A DNA stretch of 64,000 bases from an uncultured Flavonifractor sp. Its GTDB lineage: Bacteria > Bacillota > Clostridia > Oscillospirales > Oscillospiraceae. Numbering within the stretch: the stretch's first letter is position 1; each line of letters starts with the position of its first letter. Positions 1 to 7,824 of the stretch are shown one piece after another. The translations under genes were made by a program, and so were the position numbers. Below the pieces are notes generated by a model. The model was not told the DNA's origin and searched no databases. It saw only the letters and a program-made list of their open reading frames with translations. Location: NCBI GenBank assembly GCA_947346365.1, contig CANAAV010000007.1:32430-96429 (forward strand), written 5' to 3'.

Positions 1-509
1 AAGTCATGGAGATGTTCTCTTGCATTGAGCAGGAGGTTCGGGACTGGAAGGACGACGAGGAGGTGTGCGCCTGCCTGGAGCGGCTGCTCCGCAAGCAGAC
101 CGGGGACCGCTCAGGGCTCATTTACGGCATGGGCCACGCCATCTATACCATTTCAGACCCCCGCGCCGTCATTCTCAAGCGCTTCGCCAGGCGTCTGGCA
201 GAGGACAAGGGGATGCTGGAGGAGTTCGAGCTCTTTGAGGCGGTGGAACGCCTGACCCCCCAGATGCTCCACAAGGTCCGGGGGGAAAACAAGGTGGTCT
301 GCGCCAACGTGGACCTGTTTTCCGGCCTGGTCTATAAAATGATGGGCATTCCTCAGGAGCTGTATACCCCCCTCTTCGCCGTGGCCCGAATGGTGGGCTG
401 GTGCGCCCACCGGATTGAGGAGGTCTATCAGCCCAGCAACCGCATCATCCGTCCCGCCTATAAGGCGGTGGCCCCCATGAGTACCTTCGTACCGCTCGAC
501 CAGCGGTAA
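1..509 (+). CDS. gltA: Citrate synthase, C-terminal part (cut by window edge)
   Basis: This is the C-terminal third of a citrate synthase, which condenses oxaloacetate and acetyl-CoA to citrate. The reading frame is open to the left edge, so the gene starts outside the window; the first Met in frame (position 6) is internal. The segment contains the GMGHAIY histidine motif and the ANVD aspartate motif of the active site, and the IIRPAY C-terminal block. It aligns end to end with the C-terminus of the complete citrate synthase at 16072-17445, so the two are paralogues. A perfect intrinsic terminator follows 64 bp after the stop. Confidence 0.93.
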   Translation, partial: VMEMFSCIEQEVRDWKDDEEVCACLERLLRKQTGDRSGLIYGMGHAIYTISDPRAVILKRFARRLAEDKGMLEEFELFEAVERLTPQMLHKVRGENKVVCANVDLFSGLVYKMMGIPQELYTPLFAVARMVGWCAHRIEEVYQPSNRIIRPAYKAVAPMSTFVPLDQR

Positions 510-572
510 CGCTGTACCGTACTCCCTTTGCCCGCACGCTCGCGGACTAATTTGATTTTTCCGACAGCCTGT

Positions 573-609
573 GACCGCCGGAGCGCTCAGCGCTCCGGCG
601 GTCTTTTTT
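573..609 (+). terminator. Intrinsic terminator after citrate synthase
   Basis: A perfect 15-bp stem (573-587 with 589-603) is followed by six T residues. It ends the rightward citrate synthase transcript just before the convergent GNAT gene. Confidence 0.9.
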
Positions 610-611
610 GT

Positions 612-1310
612 TCAGATCAGCCAAAACAGCTTGTTCTGCGCCATCTGCATTCCCGCCCGCTCCTGCAGGCGCAGGGAGGGCGCGTTATCCGCGAATATCT
701 GTCCAAAGGGGATCGCGCTGCGCTCCATCGCCAGGCGCACCGCCCCGTGGAGCAGGGCCAGCCCCAGCCCCCGGCGGCGGTAGGCGGGCAGCACCTCCAG
801 CATTCCGATGCTCCCCTCGGCGTGGAAGCCCACAAAGCCCGCGGGCTTCCGGTCCACAAACACTCCCAGCATTCCGTCCCGGATGACCGCTTCAATGTAC
901 TCCACCCCGCCGAAGGAGTGGCTGTAGTGCTGGTAGACCCAGGGGGCCCAGCTGGGGTCCAGCAGGCGCAGGTCCGCCTGGGGCTTGGGCGGAGGAACGG
1001 GAGAGGTCCACACCGCCTGACAGCAGATCTGCTCCTCCAGCAGACCGCAGCGCTTGGCGGCCTGCTCCTTGTACCACATCTCATGGCCCACCAGCAGCTC
1101 GCATTTGGGCAGCAGCTCCAGACACCGCCGGGCGGCCTCAGGGGTGCGGGCGGACATCATATAGACCTCCCCCCGCCGCTCATGGAGCAGCACCCCGTCC
1201 TCTCGGGCGTAGAGAAGCTCCGCCGTCCCCCGGCGCAGGGGCTCCAGCATATCCGCATAGCACAGCCGGTCTTGCCCCAAATAGGCCAGGGCCTGTAGCT
1301 TTTCTTCCAT
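612..1310 (-). CDS. GNAT family N-acetyltransferase
   Basis: A 232-residue protein whose C-terminal half is a GNAT acetyl-CoA-dependent acyltransferase domain. The acetyl-CoA binding motif A is visible as VLPAYRRRGLGLALL near residues 165-180, followed by the typical NAPSLRLQERAGM region in which an Asn and a C-terminal aromatic close the fold. The N-terminal half resembles the extra domain found in GNATs with two tandem halves and has no motif of its own that I recognise. The start overlaps the neighbouring histidine kinase stop (1311) by abutting it, so the two are probably one transcript. The substrate cannot be told from sequence. Confidence 0.85.
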   Translation of the reverse strand: MEEKLQALAYLGQDRLCYADMLEPLRRGTAELLYAREDGVLLHERRGEVYMMSARTPEAARRCLELLPKCELLVGHEMWYKEQAAKRCGLLEEQICCQAVWTSPVPPPKPQADLRLLDPSWAPWVYQHYSHSFGGVEYIEAVIRDGMLGVFVDRKPAGFVGFHAEGSIGMLEVLPAYRRRGLGLALLHGAVRLAMERSAIPFGQIFADNAPSLRLQERAGMQMAQNKLFWLI

Positions 1311-2444
1311 TCAATGTTCCTCCTCATACAGGGGCAGGGTGATGATAAAGCTGGTAAAGCGCCCATTGCTCTCCGCCCGGATGCCGCCCCCATGGCGCTC
1401 CACAATCTCTTTGGCGATGGCCAGTCCCAGCCCCGCCCCGCCGGTGCGGGAGGAGCGGGCGGCGTCCAGCCGGTAAAATTTACGGAAGATGTTGGCCAGC
1501 TCTCCCTCCGGAACCTCCAGCCCCTCGTTGCGCACGGCTACCTGGGCCGAGCCCCGGAGGGCCCGGGCTGTCAGCTCCACCTGCCCGCCGGGGATGCTGT
1601 AGCTGACGGCGTTGCGCAGCACGTTGTCAAATACCCGGGCCAGCTTATCCGGATCCCCCAGCACCGTCAGGTGATGCTCGATCTCCACAACACACTCCAG
1701 CTGCTTTTCCGCAAAAAGGGGGTAAAATTCATCGGACAGCTGCTCCAGCAGCATCGAAAGCTGGATGGGGCAGCGCTCCTCCGGCCCGCTGTCCAAGTCC
1801 ATGCGGGTGATGTCAAAAAACTCCCCCAGCAGCTCCTCCAGCCGCCGGGCTTTGTCCAGGGCTATACCGGTAAATTTGCTTCTCTGCTCCGCCGTCAGGC
1901 CGGGGTCGTCCCGCAGCAGGGTCAGATAGCCCACCACCGACGTCAGCGGCGTTTTGAGATCGTGGGCCAAAAAAGCAATCAGGTCCTGGCGGCGCTGCTC
2001 GCTCTCCCGGGCGGCCTGACGGCGCTGCTCCAGCTGCAGGCGCACAGCGTCCAGGTCCTCCGCCAGGGGACTCAGCTCGCGGGGCAGGCACACCGGCCGG
2101 GCGGAGTCCTCCACCACCTGGCGTACCGTGCGGCGCACCTGTTCCATCCAACGGGTGAAGCGGCTGAGCACCAAATAAAAGGACGTCACCAGCAGAAAAA
2201 GCAGCCCAGCCGTCAAAATACTCCCCCGGCTGCTGCGGATGTAGAGCTGATAGACCTCCAGGGCCTCCTCCTCGGTCTGGCCGAACAGGGACTGCGCCCC
2301 CCAGCAGAACAGCCGGGATACCGGGTCCTGAAACAGGCTGCCCAGCACATTCAGCAGCAGCAGGCCCGCCCCGGCCGCCAACGCCGTGCCCCCAGCCGCC
2401 AGCAACAGCATTTTCAGTTTCAACCGGGTATAGCTGTGCTTCAC
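1311..2444 (-). CDS. Membrane sensor histidine kinase, orphan
   Basis: A 377-residue two-component sensor kinase of the VanS/PhoR type. There are two membrane helices (about residues 12-34 and 75-97) with a short external loop between them, a linker, the phospho-acceptor box HDLKTPL (His161), an N-box (NVLRNAVSYS) and glycine-rich ATP-binding boxes (GLGLAIAKEI). It would autophosphorylate on His and pass the phosphate to a response regulator. No response regulator gene lies upstream: the next gene upstream is divergent. The kinase is followed directly by the GNAT gene. The signal is unknown. Confidence 0.9.
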   Translation of the reverse strand: MKHSYTRLKLKMLLLAAGGTALAAGAGLLLLNVLGSLFQDPVSRLFCWGAQSLFGQTEEEALEVYQLYIRSSRGSILTAGLLFLLVTSFYLVLSRFTRWMEQVRRTVRQVVEDSARPVCLPRELSPLAEDLDAVRLQLEQRRQAARESEQRRQDLIAFLAHDLKTPLTSVVGYLTLLRDDPGLTAEQRSKFTGIALDKARRLEELLGEFFDITRMDLDSGPEERCPIQLSMLLEQLSDEFYPLFAEKQLECVVEIEHHLTVLGDPDKLARVFDNVLRNAVSYSIPGGQVELTARALRGSAQVAVRNEGLEVPEGELANIFRKFYRLDAARSSRTGGAGLGLAIAKEIVERHGGGIRAESNGRFTSFIITLPLYEEEH

Positions 2445-2539
2445 ACCCGTCCCTCCCCGCGGCCGGTTTCTTTTTCATGGTATCACGTGCCGGAAAAAAA
2501 TGCAATGGGCCCGAAGCGCGATTTCCGCAAAATATCTTA

Positions 2540-2551
2540 GAACAAACGTTT
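2540..2551. promoter_or_regulatory. LexA (DinR) box
   Basis: The sequence GAACAAACGTTT matches the Gram-positive LexA/DinR core GAAC-RNRY-GTTY at every position. It overlaps the -35 element of the promoter at 2550-2578 and so is placed to block RNA polymerase. The nearest downstream genes are the S66-family gene and lexA, which would make lexA autoregulated. Confidence 0.8.
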
Positions 2552-2578
2552 GCGCTTCTCCGCAAAATGTGTTATACT
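2550..2578 (+). promoter_or_regulatory. Sigma-A promoter of the S66-lexA operon
   Basis: TTGCGC (2550-2555), a 17-bp spacer and TATACT (2573-2578) form a good housekeeping promoter. The LexA box covers its -35 side. Confidence 0.75.
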
Positions 2579-2634
2579 ATGAAGGAGTTATGCCTGTGGC
2601 GCCCGGCCCCCGCGTTGGAAAGGAGAGCGGCAGT

Positions 2635-3351
2635 ATGCAAAGGCCAAAAAGGCTGCGCCCAGGGGACACGTTCGCGGTTGTCAGCCTCTCCTGGGGCGGC
2701 CTGGTCTCCTTTTATGGGCCCAGCGTCATGGGCGAGTTCGGCGAGTACGTGGAGATGCCCGGCTATACGCGAAAAGCCGTTTCCGATATCCTTTTTGGCG
2801 CGTGGGAGCGGTACAGCCTTCCGCCCAGCGGGGAATGGACCGACAGCCACATCCCCTGGGGGGAGGAAAATATCCATACGCCCTACGCCATGAAAAAGGA
2901 CCTGCGCGGCTATGAGGTGCTCAACGGCGCCGGAAAAGCCCGGGGGCATCTGCTGGGCGGATGTCTCGACGGATTTATGATGCTCTCCGGCACACGGCTG
3001 TGGCCCCCCCTCCAGGCGTGGAAGGGCGCCATCCTTTTTGTCGAGACAAGCGAGGAGAAGCCCTCGCCGGATTTTGTCAAGCGGACCTTTCGGAATCTTG
3101 CGGCCCAGGGCATTTTAAAGGTCCTGCATGGAATCATTGTGGCCAAGCCCCAGGATGAGGTATACTATGAGCAGTATAAGGCCTCTATCCTCCAAGTGGC
3201 GGTACCCGAGGAGGCTTTGAGAGATCTGCCTATTTTTTATAATGTAAATTTTGGACACGCCAAGCCCATTGGAATCATTCCTTACGGCATCCAGGCAGAG
3301 TTAAACTGTGGGCGCAGAACTATCACGTTTTTAGAGTGCCCCACCGTATGA
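2635..3351 (+). CDS. S66 (LD-carboxypeptidase/MccF-like) family protein with internal deletion
   Basis: A 238-residue protein related to S66 serine peptidases, which cut LD-peptide bonds in murein or inactivate microcin C-like compounds. The N-terminal family strand (GDTFAVVSLSWGG, residues 10-22) runs directly into GLVSFYGPS, which in full-length relatives lies about 100 residues later. The missing piece carries the nucleophilic Ser of the Ser-Glu-His triad, while the Glu (FVETSEE, E137) and His (NFGHAKP, H208) remain. The join is in frame, so the protein may fold but should not have peptidase activity. The start at 2635 is chosen for its GGAAAGGAG ribosome site; earlier in-frame codons precede the promoter-proximal leader. 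It is the first gene behind the LexA-box promoter, about 100 bp before lexA. Confidence 0.8.
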   Translation: MQRPKRLRPGDTFAVVSLSWGGLVSFYGPSVMGEFGEYVEMPGYTRKAVSDILFGAWERYSLPPSGEWTDSHIPWGEENIHTPYAMKKDLRGYEVLNGAGKARGHLLGGCLDGFMMLSGTRLWPPLQAWKGAILFVETSEEKPSPDFVKRTFRNLAAQGILKVLHGIIVAKPQDEVYYEQYKASILQVAVPEEALRDLPIFYNVNFGHAKPIGIIPYGIQAELNCGRRTITFLECPTV

Positions 3352-3451
3352 AACACAGTGGGAAGCGCCGGGCCAGGTCTTATCTGAAAATGGGAATACG
3401 ACCGGCGGCGAAGGATTATCACGTTTGGCACTACATTGAGGAGGGTCCGCT

Positions 3452-4063
3452 ATGAAATCCCTATCTCCAAAGCAGCAGCAGATTTACGACTATATTGTTG
3501 ACTTTTCCGCCCAGCATGGCTATCCCCCCTCCGTGCGGGAAATTGGGGAGTACGTAGGTCTCAAATCCCCTTCCACTGTGCATTTCCACCTGAAGGGACT
3601 CAAGGCCGCCGGATTTATCAGCCAGCAGGAGGGCAAAACCCGCGCCATTACCGTCAACGTCCCCCGGCGGGAAGAGCTTTTGGCGCAGGAACGGGCCGAC
3701 CAGGTCCCGGTGGTGGGCAGCGTCGCCGCCGGCTCTCCCATCCTGGCCCAGGAGTGCATTGAGGACTATCTGACTTTTGACACCGGCGGGCTCAGCGGCG
3801 AGCACTTTGCCCTGCGGGTGCGGGGAGAATCCATGAAATACGCCGGCATCCTTCCCGGCGACCTGGTGGTCGTCCACCAGCAGCAGGACGCCTACAACGG
3901 CGAAATTGTGGTGGCCATGCTGGAGGACGAGGCCACGGTTAAGACCCTGCGCCGGAAAAACGGCCACACCTGGCTGCTGCCGGAAAACCCGGAATACGAC
4001 CCCATCGACGGCGACGGCTGCCAAATTCTGGGGCGGGTTGTGGCGGTAATCCGGCGGTATTGA
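3452..4063 (+). CDS. lexA: LexA SOS repressor
   Basis: A 203-residue LexA, the repressor of the SOS DNA-damage regulon. The N-terminal winged helix-turn-helix is seen in residues 1-65 (PSVREIGEYVGLKSPSTVHFH). The autocleavage bond is Ala93-Gly94 in SVAAGSP, and the catalytic dyad is Ser127 (RGESM) and Lys164 (ATVKTL), so the protein should self-cleave on RecA filaments. It lies in one direction with the S66-family gene, DUF6440 and exoA. I see no separate promoter in the 100 bp before it, so it is probably transcribed from the LexA-box promoter at 2550. Confidence 0.97.
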   Translation: MKSLSPKQQQIYDYIVDFSAQHGYPPSVREIGEYVGLKSPSTVHFHLKGLKAAGFISQQEGKTRAITVNVPRREELLAQERADQVPVVGSVAAGSPILAQECIEDYLTFDTGGLSGEHFALRVRGESMKYAGILPGDLVVVHQQQDAYNGEIVVAMLEDEATVKTLRRKNGHTWLLPENPEYDPIDGDGCQILGRVVAVIRRY

Positions 4064-4100
4064 GCCGCCGGGCCTATACTATGAGCTTGGAGGAACCGAT

Positions 4101-4286
4101 ATGGGAAAAAAGGACCGCTTTCAGATCATCTACACCCAGGGCGTAACGGAGATCACCCGCATTTTGCTGGATACCCACACTGGGGCGCTCTACCTGCAAA
4201 CCCTCTGCGGCTACGCCGGAGGCCTCACCCCCCTGCTGGACAAAGACGGCGCCCCCATGCGCTGGGAGGCGGAGGGCGAGTCATGA
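4101..4286 (+). CDS. DUF6440 family small protein
   Basis: A 61-residue protein with the DUF6440 signature: a RFQIIYTQG start, ILLDTHTGALYL in the middle and the ending GYAGGLTPLLDKDGAP. The family has no known function. It has a GGAGG-type ribosome site (ggaggaaccgat) and its stop overlaps the start of exoA by four bases (ATGA), so the two are translationally coupled. Its place in the lexA-exoA transcription unit might hint at a link to DNA damage, but that is inference only. Confidence 0.85.
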   Translation: MGKKDRFQIIYTQGVTEITRILLDTHTGALYLQTLCGYAGGLTPLLDKDGAPMRWEAEGES

Positions 4287-5035
4287 AGCTGATCTCTTGG
4301 AACGTCAACGGCCTGCGGGCCTGTATGGGCAAGGGCTTTCTGGACTTTTTCAACAGCGCGGACGCGGACATGTTCTGCCTTCAGGAGACCAAGCTCCAGC
4401 CGGAGCAGATTCAGCTGGAGCTGCCCGGCTATAGGCAGTATTGGAACAGCGCCCAGAAAAAGGGCTACTCCGGCACGGCGCTGTTTACCCGCGTGCCGCC
4501 TCTTTCAGTAACGTCTGGAATAGGTATTCCCGCACATGACAGCGAGGGCCGGGTGATTACGGCGGAGTTTGAGCCCTGGTACCTGGTGACCTGCTACACG
4601 CCCAACGCCCAGCGGGGGCTTACCCGGCTGGATTACCGCATGGCCTGGGAGGACGCCTTTCTGGCCTACTTGCTGGATTTAGACCGGCGCAAACCGGTGG
4701 TGCTGTGCGGGGATTTGAACGTCGCCCACCAGGAGATCGACTTAAAAAACGCCAAGTCCAACCGGGGCAACGCAGGCTTCACCGATGAGGAGCGGGAGAA
4801 AATGACCCGCCTGCTCTCCAGCGGCTTTACCGACAGCTTCCGCCGCCTCTATCCGGACCGGACGGGGGCCTATTCCTGGTGGAGCTACATGTACCACGCC
4901 CGGGAGAACAACGCCGGATGGCGGATTGACTACTTTATCGTCTCCGACCGCCTGGCCCCCCGCATCACCCAGGCGGAGATCTACAGCGGCGTTTACGGCA
5001 GCGACCACTGCCCCGTGGGACTGGAGCTGATGTAA
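4283..5035 (+). CDS. exoA: Exodeoxyribonuclease III / AP endonuclease
   Basis: A 250-residue ExoIII/APE1-family enzyme that incises abasic sites and removes 3' blocks in base excision repair. It covers the whole family length. The metal and catalytic residues are all visible: SWNVNGLRA (Asn), LQETKL (Glu), GDLNVAH (Asp and Asn), and the terminal SDHCPV (Asp-His). The start overlaps the DUF6440 stop. Placement behind lexA and a LexA-box promoter fits damage-inducible expression of a repair enzyme. Confidence 0.96.
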   Translation: MKLISWNVNGLRACMGKGFLDFFNSADADMFCLQETKLQPEQIQLELPGYRQYWNSAQKKGYSGTALFTRVPPLSVTSGIGIPAHDSEGRVITAEFEPWYLVTCYTPNAQRGLTRLDYRMAWEDAFLAYLLDLDRRKPVVLCGDLNVAHQEIDLKNAKSNRGNAGFTDEEREKMTRLLSSGFTDSFRRLYPDRTGAYSWWSYMYHARENNAGWRIDYFIVSDRLAPRITQAEIYSGVYGSDHCPVGLELM

Positions 5036-5144
5036 GGCCGGCGGCAAACTTTGTCCGGCTTTGTATCGCACTTTACATTCTTTTCGTCTGCCTACTGCCA
5101 TACTTGGGGCAGACGCCAATTGATTCAATAAGGAGGCCGCTGCT

Positions 5145-6209
5145 ATGAAAGAATATCCTGTTCAGCGCTGCGCTGCGGGCAAGCCCAAGCCGGATCCGGA
5201 CACCCTGGTGTTTGGCCGCACCTTCACCGACCATATGTTTCTCATGGATTACACCGCCGGTCAGGGCTGGCATGGCGGCCGCATCGTCCCATACGGCCCT
5301 ATCTCTCTGGAGCCCTCCGCCATGGTGTTTCACTACGCTCAGGAGGTCTTTGAGGGCATGAAGGCTTACCGCGCCCCCGACGGCGGGGTACAGCTCTTCC
5401 GCCCCGCAGAAAACATCAAGCGCGTCAACAGCTCCTGTGAGCGCATGTGCATTCCGCCCCTGGATGAGGAGGACGCCCTGGCAGCCATCGAGCAGCTGGT
5501 GCGTCTGGAGGCCGGCTGGGTGCCCTCCAAGCCCGGCACCTCTTTGTATATTCGCCCCTTCATCATCGCCACCACCCCCAGTCTGGGGGTCCACGCCGCC
5601 CACAACTATATTTTCTGCATCATCTGCTGCCCCGTGGGGGCCTACTATGCCGAGGGCATCAACCCCGTGCGCATCTACGTGGAGAACGACGACGTGCGGG
5701 CGGTAAAGGGCGGCACGGGCTACACCAAGTGCGGCGGCAACTATGCCGCCTCCATCCGCGCCGGAGAGCGGGCCGAGGAGCAGGGCTACGCCCAGGTTCT
5801 GTGGCTGGATGGCGTACACCGGAAGTATATCGAAGAGGTTGGCTCTATGAACGTGCTGTTCAAGCTGGACGGCAAGGTGGTCACACCGGAGCTCACCGGT
5901 TCCGTGCTGCCGGGCATCACCCGCAAGTCCTGCCTGGAGCTGCTGCGCAGCTGGAACGTAAGTGTGGAGGAGCGCCTGATTTCCGCCGAGGAGCTCTTTG
6001 CCGCCGCCGAGGCCGGCCGGTTGGAGGAGGCCTTTGGCTCCGGCACCGCCGCGGTGGTCTCTCCCATCGGTGAGATGGGCTGGGGAGAGCGCCGTGTGGT
6101 AGTCAACGGCGGGCAGATCGGTCCCCTGACCCAGAAGCTCTATGACACGCTCACCGGAATTCAGTGGGGCACGCAGCCCGATCCCTTCCACTGGGTCGTC
6201 AAGCTGTAA
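5145..6209 (+). CDS. ilvE: Branched-chain amino acid aminotransferase
   Basis: A 354-residue PLP-dependent class IV aminotransferase that interconverts Leu, Ile and Val with their 2-oxo acids using glutamate. It is of the longer eukaryote-like BCAT type. The Schiff-base lysine is in GTGYTKCGGNYAAS, and the YIEEVGSMN and ITRKSCLELL phosphate-binding blocks are present, with the GSGTAAVVSPI motif near the end. The ribosome site is AAGGAGG, 8 bp before the ATG. It stands alone between exoA and a strong terminator. Confidence 0.95.
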   Translation: MKEYPVQRCAAGKPKPDPDTLVFGRTFTDHMFLMDYTAGQGWHGGRIVPYGPISLEPSAMVFHYAQEVFEGMKAYRAPDGGVQLFRPAENIKRVNSSCERMCIPPLDEEDALAAIEQLVRLEAGWVPSKPGTSLYIRPFIIATTPSLGVHAAHNYIFCIICCPVGAYYAEGINPVRIYVENDDVRAVKGGTGYTKCGGNYAASIRAGERAEEQGYAQVLWLDGVHRKYIEEVGSMNVLFKLDGKVVTPELTGSVLPGITRKSCLELLRSWNVSVEERLISAEELFAAAEAGRLEEAFGSGTAAVVSPIGEMGWGERRVVVNGGQIGPLTQKLYDTLTGIQWGTQPDPFHWVVKL

Positions 6210-6235
6210 TCCCTGCATCACCTGCAAAAGCACCT

Positions 6236-6271
6236 GCGGGCCGTCCTCATGTGAGAGGACGGCCCGCTTTA
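6236..6271 (+). terminator. Intrinsic terminator after ilvE
   Basis: A 13-bp perfect GC-rich stem (6236-6248 with 6255-6267) with a 6-nt loop is followed by TTTATT. Confidence 0.85.
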
Positions 6272-6307
6272 TTCCGGCAGTAACCCCCCCTTCTTGGGGT
6301 GTGTGAA

Positions 6308-6324
6308 CCATTTTCAAACAAGGC
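6308..6324. repeat. Stop-codon-abutting repeat, short copy
   Basis: The sequence CCATTTTCAAACAAGGC abuts the stop codon of the specificity subunit gene. The same 16-17 bases occur at the same position relative to the stop of two other leftward genes (see 27362-27428 and 55136-55199). Confidence 0.5.
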
Positions 6325-7824
6325 TTAAAACCGGACGCTGACCGGAATGTCGTTGGCAATCGCATCCACCGCCTTTTCCAGCAGGTCCTGTAAATATTTC
6401 ATGGACCGATCAATCTCGTAAATCCCCGCCTCCTGATTATACCCATCGTCATAGGACAAAAAATCGTTCAGCCCGCAGGGGCCCGGATGGTACGCCGCTT
6501 TTGCATTATGGTACAACCTTGTGATCTCCCGCTCCCGCTCCCGCTCCTCGGGAAAATTGGGGAAGCGCAAAAAGTCCCAGTATTTGATGGCCAGACTCCC
6601 GCCGTTGCCGCCTACAGCGTAGGCGCCTACCATCTGTTTGCTGCGGTAATAATCCAGCAGCAGTTTGACAAATACGCCCTTTTCAATGCTGTGGGAATGC
6701 TGGTTCAGGGTAATGCCGTGTATGTTAGTGATTACGTTCTCCACCTCATCTATCACCACAAAGCTTCGAAACGTGCCCTCCGCGCCGAAAATAATGTCCC
6801 CCCTGCGCAGGCACAGCAGCTGGTTGCCGTTTCCCAGATATTCATACTGCAGCACGGTCCCGATCTCAGATATATTCATTGGGCGCACCAGCGTATAAAA
6901 CCCTTCCCGCTTTTCGTCGGAATAAATGCTGGTGCCTATGTTGGATACCTGAAGATTCTGTCCTCTGCTGATTTCAAATCCAAGCTCCGTGATCGTCTTT
7001 GTACCAAAGGCGTAGTTGTGAATTAAAAATTCATTTTGCTTAAATTTCTCCGCAAACAGCGCCGAATCCAGCCGCTCCAGCTCCGCCACCTCCCGAAAGG
7101 TCGGAAGGGCGTAGCAAAAGCTCTTGGGTCCCTGGTGGTCTCTCAGCTCCTTTTCAATCCGCCGGAGAATTTCCCGGTGTTTTCTGCGCATCTCTTTTTC
7201 CTTGCGGACAATCGCCTGCACCAGCAGCTCCACATATTGGATGCTCCGCTGGGTGTCCCTGTTTGGCATCGGAATACTGCACTCTAAAAATTTGGTCTTC
7301 CCGTGGCGCAGGGTGGACCCTCTCGGAATCAGGTAGTCTATCTGCTGCCTCACAATCTCGCTTTTCATAAAAGCCAAGAGATAGTGCTTATGTGTGGTAA
7401 CCGGAAGCCTGTATATTCCGCCGCAGAGCATCGTCCCTGGGTAGTCCCGCTCCAGTATGACGGCCTCCCCTACATTGCTGTCCTTGCAGACCAGCACGTC
7501 CCCCTCCTTCAGGCCGAATTCCACATAATTCCGGGGGCTGATCGGCTGAAGGGCCTCCCCGCTGGTCTCCGGCAGGTAGCTGTAGGGCTGAAGAGCCTTT
7601 GTCCGCATAAAGGAGCACGCTGACGCTTCCACATAGCTCTCGCTCCCCACTTCGCTGCCCAGATCGGACCGCTCCAGGCCGCGGTCCAGAAAATCCGACA
7701 CCCGGCGCAGGTTTTTGTTGGCAATACACAGCGATTTGTACTGGGTGGCGGACAGCGAGTCGCTCCGCGCGCGGACTTCCCGGAAGGTCGTATAGGGCGG
7801 AACGTTAATGTAGCGCTTTTTCAT
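6325..7824 (-). CDS. RM specificity subunit (HsdS-like, two target recognition domains)
   Basis: A 499-residue DNA-specificity protein of the Type I / Type IIB kind, which tells the partner methyltransferase-nuclease which bipartite site to bind. Two target recognition domains can be seen (about residues 1-190 and 250-440), each followed by a charged helical spacer (around 200-240, rich in Arg/Lys/Glu, and the C-terminal 450-499). The start is the ATG whose ATGA overlaps the stop of the upstream subunit, with ribosome site GAGGAAG; a longer frame exists upstream but lies inside the partner gene. Base composition is visibly more A+T-rich than its neighbours, suggesting transfer. The recognition sequence cannot be predicted. 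Confidence 0.85.
   Translation of the reverse strand: MKKRYINVPPYTTFREVRARSDSLSATQYKSLCIANKNLRRVSDFLDRGLERSDLGSEVGSESYVEASACSFMRTKALQPYSYLPETSGEALQPISPRNYVEFGLKEGDVLVCKDSNVGEAVILERDYPGTMLCGGIYRLPVTTHKHYLLAFMKSEIVRQQIDYLIPRGSTLRHGKTKFLECSIPMPNRDTQRSIQYVELLVQAIVRKEKEMRRKHREILRRIEKELRDHQGPKSFCYALPTFREVAELERLDSALFAEKFKQNEFLIHNYAFGTKTITELGFEISRGQNLQVSNIGTSIYSDEKREGFYTLVRPMNISEIGTVLQYEYLGNGNQLLCLRRGDIIFGAEGTFRSFVVIDEVENVITNIHGITLNQHSHSIEKGVFVKLLLDYYRSKQMVGAYAVGGNGGSLAIKYWDFLRFPNFPEEREREREITRLYHNAKAAYHPGPCGLNDFLSYDDGYNQEAGIYEIDRSMKYLQDLLEKAVDAIANDIPVSVRF

Noticed and set aside
1314-2540. Long plus-strand frame opposite the histidine kinase
   Set aside because: Antisense shadow of a clear kinase gene in GC-rich DNA, with low-complexity composition.
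5073-6365. Long minus-strand frame opposite ilvE
   Set aside because: Antisense shadow of a clear aminotransferase gene; no ribosome site.
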